A DNA stretch of 64,000 bases, taken from Zygaena filipendulae. Its lineage: Eukaryota > Arthropoda > Insecta > Lepidoptera > Zygaenidae. Every line of letters begins with the position of its first letter. Position 1 is the first letter of the stretch. The position numbers and the translations under genes are program-made. Positions 57,355-64,000 of this stretch are shown one piece after another. The stretch lies in NCBI GenBank assembly GCA_907165275.2, contig OU015661.1, positions 6,951,501 to 7,015,500 on the forward strand. Direction: 5' to 3'. Below the pieces are notes generated by a model. That model made no database searches. It saw only the letters and a list, made by a program, of their open reading frames with translations, and was not told the origin of the DNA.

Positions 57355-58390
57355 AATAAAAAGAAAAACAAATTTACGTTTATTTATTTTTTAAAATAAT
57401 ACATAAACTTCGAAGCGTAGTATATAGTGTATCTACTTATATAAGTAGGTATACAATACACATTACGGCCGTTGGATTTTATTAAACGGTAATTTAGTGA
57501 GATTTACGAGTTAATTCGTTTAATTTTCTCATAACTCCGGGGCGGCAAGTGCGCTCTATGTACAAATTTTAATCGCTTTCATAAACATAAACTCGGGTTA
57601 TATTAGCCAGACGGTTTTTTTTTTCGGTATTCTCATTTTGCTGTGGATGCCTTGCCATATTGAAATTAATAGTCGAGATGTATTATGTTTTAGTAATTTT
57701 TAAGAAATTATAAAAAAAAAGAAACCCCCGCGCAATATAGTAGGAAATTATTTAAATTCGAATTTAGAATGCATGCATAGCATTTTAGTGTATACAGTTA
57801 CGAATGAAGACTATTTTTAAACTTGTCACAAAATTGATTTTCCTGCTTGAGAAAGTATATAAATTATGTATGACATAACTACTTATAGACAGTTAATTAT
57901 TTATGCTATTAAATATATATTCTAACATTTCGCAGTGACGCGCGTCGTGTGGAGTTCCGAGGACTAGCTCATAGGAACTCTGTGGAGGTAACACGAGAAG
58001 TAACTTTGACTGAACTAACTCGCTAACTCTAAGTTGTAATTTAGCACGTTCGTGTTGCACAGTGAGAGACGTCTACGGACTCCACTGTGACCAACAGACA
58101 CCTAAGACAAATTCAAGATTCGAGACATACTCCATTATTCGTAGTAGTTAAAATGAGAATCAGGTTATTCCAAAACTAGGAACCGTATGTAATAAGTAGA
58201 TATTATATTTTATATTGCTTCTTACAGACTGTTCCTTATACTTATCTCATCTTCGCATGGTGTGATATTTGAAAAAAAAACTCCGTAAGTAAATCGCAAT
58301 AGATTCAATGTTTCTATAGCTTCACATCTTCCCCCATGTTTCATTCCCTTGTTTTTAATTTTTTTTTTACTGTAGCCTCTTATAAAAGAA
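57355..58390. other. Stretch without recognised genes
   Basis: An inverted pair GTGGAGTTCCGAGGAC (57948) / GTCTACGGACTCCAC (58068) lies in a GC-richer part. Nothing else recognised. Confidence 0.35.
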
Positions 58391-58393
58391 CTT

Positions 58394-58524
58394 GCCGTTC
58401 CCAATGGTTTCGCCCTCGTTAATTTTGAAGTTCCTGCGTGAATTCCGGGATGTGTCCTTATATGCACCAACCTGTACGGGTCCCATCCAACTCACATTCG
58501 CATTTACATATTATAATATCAGTC
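58394..58524 (-). mobile_element. Helitron-like fragment
   Basis: GGTTTCGCCCTCGTTAATTT, GAAGTTCCTGCGTGAATTCC, and TTTACATATTATAATATCAG at the right. Confidence 0.5.
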
Positions 58525-58734
58525 AGACATGTTCAATGTTAGTAGTAGATAGTCAGCATTAAAAGAAGCATTTCTCATTTGAACGCGATAGAATTAAGGT
58601 TTGATGGATTTTTTTAATGTCGTTATGTTGAATGACACAGTTAAGTAGAGTAAAAGGTACATTAATTTTAATTTGACAGTTTAATATGTAAACACTCGGA
58701 ATACGCTGAATTTTATGACTATTTTATTAAGGTA

Positions 58735-58936
58735 CTAGCGGTTTCACCCGCGTTAATTTCGGAGATCCCGCGGGAATTTCAGAACAATAAGTACCCTATG
58801 TTCTTCTCTGTACCCCTGACAACGTCTATGCAAAATTTCATGATGATAGGTTGAGCCGTCTAGGCGGGAAAGCATAACAGACAGACAGACAGGCAGACAG
58901 ACAGAGTTCCTTTCGCATTTATAATATTAGTAGAGA
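58735..58936 (-). mobile_element. Helitron-like repeat, near full length
   Basis: A|CTAGCGGTTTCACCCGCGT at the left, (ACAG)n inside, and TTTATAATATTAGTAGAGA|T at the right. Confidence 0.6.
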
Positions 58937-58939
58937 TTA

Positions 58940-59443
58940 CAATGACATATTTCTGATGGTGACTGTATGTACACGTGAACCTGAAATGAAATTAACTTTC
59001 TTTTTCGTCTCATAAATTAGGCATTCACAAAACTCGTGTGCTTCATTGTTTAATTTCCAAAACTAAATAGGTATGTCAACAAAGTAGGTATGAGGCTAAT
59101 GTAACACTCCAGCTAATTTTGCGTGGCGGTTTGTGTTAGCCGTCAGCTAATTACAGGTGAAACTTCGTTACATTAAAATGTATAAGCGAAGTTTTACCGG
59201 CAAATAAAAACATATTTCAATTAATGTAGAAATATTGCTTAAATATATTTCATGCTTTAATATCAAATATGTATGGATAGTATTTAAATAACATAGGTGG
59301 CGAAACTGAAAAGCAAGCAAAGCGAAAATGAAAGAAAGCAGTAAAACTTTCTTTTATCGTTTATATTTGAAAATTGAGTACTTAAAATATGACTTATTTA
59401 ATTTGACATTTATTTTCATCTCGCATTATAGTTGTTATTTACG
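58940..59443. other. Stretch without recognised features
   Basis: Nothing recognised. Confidence 0.35.
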
Positions 59444-59680
59444 GGGTATGAAGATCCAAATTCTATTTAGTCCGTCTTGTAGATTATAATAAAAATGGTG
59501 AAAACTGAGTTTTTCCTTTTTTACGTAATCAAAAAATAACGTAGATACATTAAGTCGAAATTTCGCGTGACGTTACAACGTCCTATGAGCTGTAGCAGGG
59601 CGTGACGTCACACGAAATTTATACACTTATACGTAGCCTAATATATATTACTTAAAGACTGAAATTTGGTTGACGAGCCC
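59444..59680 (-). mobile_element. CRE-bearing MITE, copy 6, internally deleted
   Basis: TTTAGTCCGTCTTGTAGATT on the left, one intact GTGACGTCAC and one decayed GTGACGTTAC, ending GTTGACGAGCCC. 237 bp. Confidence 0.6.
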
Positions 59681-59684
59681 ATTG

Positions 59685-60425
59685 CTAAAATTAGCATTGA
59701 TAATAAAGTAAGGAATAGCTGTTTTCTGCATGTTGTTATGTAAAACCAAAACATAATAATATTTGCAAGTCAAGTTTCAATTATAATATACGTACCTCCT
59801 ATATGATTACAATTGTTTTATATGTGACTGCGTTAGTTTTCAATGCAATTTTTAGACAAAACTTTCACCGGGGCGCGTACAACAACACACCAAAGTTTTA
59901 TCATACGCGGACCAACGGTATAGGAACATATATACGGAACAAACAAACATTCAATACCTATTACACAATATAGATAAAAGATTTGTTGTTTTTTGGTTAT
60001 ATTATATTCTGCTGCATCGGCTTCGGAATGGAACTATGATATGAATTTAATGGTTTTAAGCATTAGGTAATTCTAAATTAATTTATTTTCGCAATTCTTA
60101 CTTTGTCAAAAGTTGATTGACACAAAAAATAATCAGAATTGATAATTTTGTTTGTGAAGGCAACAAAGTAATACCTACGCATATTTTAGAAATGGAGAGA
60201 ATGCTTTGTTCTATAACTGTCAGACGTCTCAAACTCCCGTAGGACTTAAGCATTATCTTTTGAAAGGATATTTTCAGTAAAATAACGATGAAATAAGAAA
60301 TGCCTCCTGTCATTTTCATGTTCGGGTATGAACTGAAGACGTAATAATGAATTTTTCTTACCTGTCACATCATCTGCAGTCTTTGGTTCGTCCTAGCAGT
60401 TAAACACGTTGAAATTTATAAAAAA
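59685..60425. other. Stretch without recognised features
   Basis: Nothing recognised. Confidence 0.35.
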
Positions 60426-60426
60426 A

Positions 60427-60660
60427 CTAGCTGTCCCCCGCGATTTCATCCGCGGTAATTTCGGAGTTCCCGCGGAGGTTGCGGGAAAAAAGTACTCTAT
60501 GTCCTTCCGTTCCCGAGGGAATTCCGGGATAAAAACTATCCTATCTTTTAAGTTGGACCATTTTATGAATGGTTACAAAATTTTATCAAAATCCGTTCAG
60601 TAGTTTCGGAGTCCATCGCGGACAAACAACGTGACACGTGATTTATATATATTAGATTAG
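60427..60660 (-). mobile_element. Helitron-like repeat
   Basis: A|CTAGCTGTCCCCCGCGATT at the left, two GGGAATTCCGGGATAAAAA-type motifs, and AATCCGTTCAGTAGTTTCGG inside. Confidence 0.6.
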
Positions 60661-61605
60661 ATATAAACTTTCATCATTGACTGGTACATACATAACTTCA
60701 AAGATATTCTATATAATAAATAATTGCATAACTTAATATATTAACCCAAAATATGGTACTCATAAAAAGATTTACAAAATTGAAATATACCGTTTATTTC
60801 GATTGGTACAGTTGTTTAAAAATATCTCCATAGTAGTACCTACGCGTATAGTACGTATAGACTATACCAATTTGTGTTGGTATATATTTTAGTCAAAAAT
60901 TAGTGACCTCATTAGTGACATGGCAATTCTAGTTACGATATCACTTTGAAATGTTATTATATTTGTGTGGAACTTATGAATTGCAATTACTTTAATAAGT
61001 GAGTTTCAGAATTCCTCGGGAACTTTTAATTTTGCTTTTATACTAGGTACCTACTATTTAGATAGATAATTGGTTGTAGTTCGATTCTTTAGATTATTAA
61101 AAAAAAAACCATTGCATATTATTTAATACGAGTAAATAAATTTAACTAATTAGAAAAAGATAATAAGGAATTATCATATGTCAATAATTTTACTCTAATC
61201 GTTTTTTTATTTTATTCTAGTCGACATCAAGCTTGCTGTATCTACCTATACATATAGGTATAACATCGCGTACAAAGACCCATCTCTCAACTCTGAATCA
61301 GCCTCGGGACTTATTGAATGTCCTGTTATCAACTATATGTAGGTAGGTAAGTATTGTGTTGCATGAAACACGGCTAAGCATATTAGGGCCCGCATTATGA
61401 TAACACCTTGCGGATGTTTATTTTCAATTTCACTTTTAAAATGCTTGAGGGAAATATAACCACTCCATATTTTTTTCCATTATGGTTCAGTTTTAAATAT
61501 AGTAAAAATATTACGGGTAATATAAGGAAAGATTTTCGGAATGAAAATTGAATTATTTCGTTTTGTTTCGTTAGAAAATTTTATTTTTCTATAAACTGAC
61601 TTATC
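60661..61605. other. AT-rich stretch without recognised features
   Basis: Nothing recognised. Confidence 0.35.
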
Positions 61606-61609
61606 AAAA

Positions 61610-61811
61610 CTAGCTGTTCCCCGCCGTTTTCTTCGCGTTAATTTCAGAGTTTCCGCAGGAATTCCGGGACAAAAAGTACCGTATGTCCTTCTTTATACTC
61701 CAGCAATGTGAATGCAAAATTTCATGATGATCGGTTGAGCGGTTAAAGCGTAATAGACAGACAAAGTAACTTTGGCATTTATAATACCTATTAGTAGGGT
61801 GAGTAGGGATA
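61610..61811 (-). mobile_element. Helitron-like repeat upstream of the secreted-protein gene
   Basis: A|CTAGCTGTTCCCCGCCGTT at the left; CATGATGATCGGTTGAGCGG inside; the right end has TTTATAATACC, mutated. It ends 135 bp before the start codon, so it lies in the promoter region. Confidence 0.6.
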
Positions 61812-61946
61812 CTTACCTATAATCTCAAATAATATCAACGCTTTAAATTCTTTAACCATATGTCATATGTGTATGTATGGAGTATGTCAACTTTCCCCAT
61901 TCGCCTTTTCAATGACAGCAGCGGTATTTTGTATCGCCTCATTTGA

Positions 61947-63163
61947 ATGAGCAAAATGTGTCTGGTAGTACGTTTATTTTTGTCTACGTCAGGTCTGTTA
62001 ATGCTGTTGTTATGTGCAGTTGCAAGTAAGTTTAGTTGATAAAATAATAAATTATTTTAATAAATTAATTAATACACGTACCTACCAACCTACGATGTGT
62101 AAAATGTTTTCTCATTCTTTGGTGATTCGAGCTTTATTGGTAATTTTAGCCAATTACACATTTCATTTAAAAACAAAACAAGGGGGATTGAGCGAAAATA
62201 ACAAGTTTCTTCCTATTCCACTGGCAGTTAACTCGCTGCAAAGTTTCTAGTCTAATCTATTAATATTTATCTGTTTTAGATGACGACAAGTTAATCAATA
62301 ATAGAAAAGCAAAACATTTCCTTGCATTACTCAACCAAATAACTAAATATCGGGCGGGCGGACCATATGTTTGGCAACCTTTTTTTTATCCTTCCATCAT
62401 AATATTTCAGTCAATGAACCAGGAACAAAATGTGAATGTTATCAAAAGTATCGCAGATGAAAATTACCAAGAAAATAATGATGGTATTGAAACTTTAAAA
62501 AACGCGAAGTTTGTGTTTAATGTAACAGATACAAACAAAGTCAATGATATCACTGAATCTGATTTTAGTACAAACAAAAGTAATGATGATCGTACTGGAA
62601 ATGAAACTGAAAGTTACAGACAAGCTGTGACTTCTAAAGATGAAATGATTGCAGTTACATCTGAAAACGTTACTTTGACCACTGTTACACCAAGTTATAC
62701 GGAAACAACTTTACCAAACATAACTACTGTGCCTAATGAAGAAAAAAGCAGTGAATCGAACGGTTCATATCCAACACCAGTTTATAAAAATGAAATTGTA
62801 AATTCCCTTACATTTACAACCTTATTGCCATATATAAATATTAAGATTACACCGTCAGAAAAAGTAAAAGACCTAACTGAAAGTGATTTGAAAAATATGA
62901 CGAGATTTAACAGATATGCCAATGGTACTTATTACAATAAAGGAGTCGATCAAATAGAAATTACGACAAATAATCATGAAAATGAACAATTTCTTTTACC
63001 ATTGTCGAATGATGACCGATGGAAAAAATTCTCAAATAAAGGAAAAACGTCAACTCAGTCATATAATGGATTTAAACCACTTGCAGGTTTATACTATGAT
63101 GGATACCTTCACAGACCTTTGTACAAAAGGCAGGGTTTTACTCCATATCATTGGTACAAATAA
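61947..63163 (+). CDS. Secreted Ser/Thr/Asn-rich glycoprotein of unknown function, two exons
   Basis: Exon 1 is 61947-62025 (26 codons plus one base, donor A|GTAAGT). Exon 2 is 62280-63163 (acceptor TGTTTTAG|ATGAC). Together they give 320 residues and a TAA stop, and the reading frame is open through the whole of exon 2, not only from its first ATG at 62414. Residues 1-26 are a clear signal peptide ending LLLCAVA; a second ATG three codons in could also serve as start. The mature part has no cysteine, eight N-X-S/T sequons (Asn107, 125, 134, 156, 173, 187, 232, 241) and an acidic, Thr-rich middle. It contains two related segments, VNDITESDF (114-122) and VKDLTESDL (222-230). The last 25 residues are rich in Tyr, His, Pro and Arg/Lys (GLYYDGYLHRP, YHWYK), with a KR pair ten residues from the end. 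I do not recognise the family. An extracellular, cuticle, gland or silk-associated protein would fit, but that is a guess. Confidence 0.8.
62026..62279 (+). other. Intron of the secreted-protein gene
   Basis: 254-bp phase-1 intron, GTAAGTTTAG...CTGTTTTAG. A short ORF beginning at 62014 reads through the donor in another frame and is not coding. Confidence 0.75.
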
Positions 63164-63177
63164 TGTCTTGTATCTAT

Positions 63178-63183
63178 AATAAA
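63178..63183 (+). terminator. Polyadenylation signal AATAAA
   Basis: Canonical AATAAA begins 15 bases after the TAA stop of the secreted-protein gene. This implies a very short 3' UTR if it is used. Confidence 0.6.
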
Positions 63184-63189
63184 ATTTAA

Positions 63190-64000
63190 ATACATAGGTA
63201 TTTGACAGTTTTCAAGTTACCGATACAACTCTATGAGTCTGTTACATTTCCATTCCTTTGTGACACTATTGAGGTATATTATCTACTATCGAATCATACC
63301 GAAATGCCAGCGCAAATGCTACCACAACTGAGTTTCGATCATATAATAACATTCTCACAATTCCATCCACGCCAATATCGTAAAATCTGAACAATACGTA
63401 TCTACGACCTACGTATCTAACTACTGCTACCCGACAAGGCTCTGCTGAAACTGGTATTGTTGGATTTTACAGTCATCCAAAAAATTATTGCGTTATTCAG
63501 GCAATTATCAACTGTACCACATATTATTAGTAAAGAGTAAATTAACTTGGTGAAATTACATTCTAACACAGTGATATGAGTGGATTTACCAACACGTACC
63601 TAAGCATTGGGCATTTTGCTTTCGTTTATATCTTTAGCAGTTGTTACTCGTGGCGTCGCCTTCATGAATTTCAGGATTCGCTCTGGGAATCTTTTCTTCC
63701 AAAATCTCCATTTCAAACATCCAAATCTGTCCAGCCTTTCCAATGTGAAGGAGTGATAAACATTCGCGTACACACACACTATGGCATTTTTATTATTAGT
63801 TGTGTTTTAAGTAAAATATAATTTTATGTATTAACTTTCACCGGACCTGAAAATAAAATGCCGTGTGACAGAATTTTCTCTTAATTAAATAATTATATTT
63901 AAATGTGGTATTATTTTAAAGGTACCTAGTTAAAAGTTCATTCAATTAATATACAATATGTTACAACTACTAAAGACATTCAATTATGTTTTATTTAACT
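63190..64000. other. Downstream flank of the secreted-protein gene
   Basis: A degraded Helitron-like piece lies at about 63640-63800 (AGCAGTTGTTACTCGTGGCG, ATGAATTTCAGGATTCGCTC). Nothing else recognised. Confidence 0.35.

Noticed and set aside
62014..62250. 78-codon ORF inside the secreted-protein gene
   Set aside because: It reads through the GTAAGT donor of exon 1 in a different frame and lies in the intron.
62976..63179. 67-codon ORF overlapping the end of the secreted-protein gene
   Set aside because: Out-of-frame shadow of exon 2.

Overview
The window looks like a gene-poor, AT-rich stretch of a lepidopteran (moth or butterfly) nuclear genome. The evidence is indirect but consistent: spliced genes with GT/AG introns, an insect-type membrane UDP-glycosyltransferase, an interstitial (TTAGG)n insect telomere motif, tRNA-derived SINE fragments, LINE tails ending in (AAAT)n, and about thirty copies of a Helitron-like repeat (5'-TC ... 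hairpin ... CTAG-3', inserted between A and T) of a kind that is abundant in moths and butterflies. There is no bacterial-type gene organisation.

Two genes can be supported in full. (1) On the minus strand at 22262-25327 lies a complete four-exon UDP-glycosyltransferase of 526 residues. It has a signal peptide, a catalytic-type His/Asp pair, the 44-residue UGT signature, a C-terminal membrane anchor and a KKXX-type tail, and all splice sites and phases agree. (2) On the plus strand at 61947-63163 lies a two-exon gene for a 320-residue secreted protein that I do not recognise. After its signal peptide it contains no cysteine, has eight N-glycosylation sequons, is rich in Ser, Thr and Asn, and ends in an aromatic-rich tail. 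The two genes are 36 kb apart and I see no functional link between them.

The rest is mainly mobile-element debris and non-coding DNA. Recognisable pieces are: a Helitron-type helicase C-terminus (52.2-52.5 kb), a Tc1/mariner-like transposase remnant (28.4-29.2 kb), a reverse transcriptase fragment with a damaged active site (45.8-46.2 kb), the C-terminus of another LINE ORF (5.3-5.5 kb), SINE and LINE tails, and several miniature inverted-repeat families. The most notable family is a ~323-bp element present six times; most copies carry two TGACGTCA (CRE-type) palindromes. Others are a pair with perfect 28-bp terminal repeats (14980 and 17803), long fold-back elements (18941, 26370, 45183), a 41-bp near-perfect hairpin (29698) and a 28-bp-arm miRNA-sized hairpin (19230).

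Tandem structures include a three-unit 142-bp minisatellite directly abutting (TTAGG)n (33.8-34.26 kb), an exact 69-bp duplication (10.63 kb), and a head-to-tail array of Helitron-internal units (39.57-40.4 kb). Layout: 0-21 kb repeats and unassigned DNA; 22-25.3 kb the UGT gene; 25.3-61.6 kb repeats and unassigned DNA, including a GC-rich promoter-like patch at 46.65-47.1 kb; 61.9-63.2 kb the secreted-protein gene.
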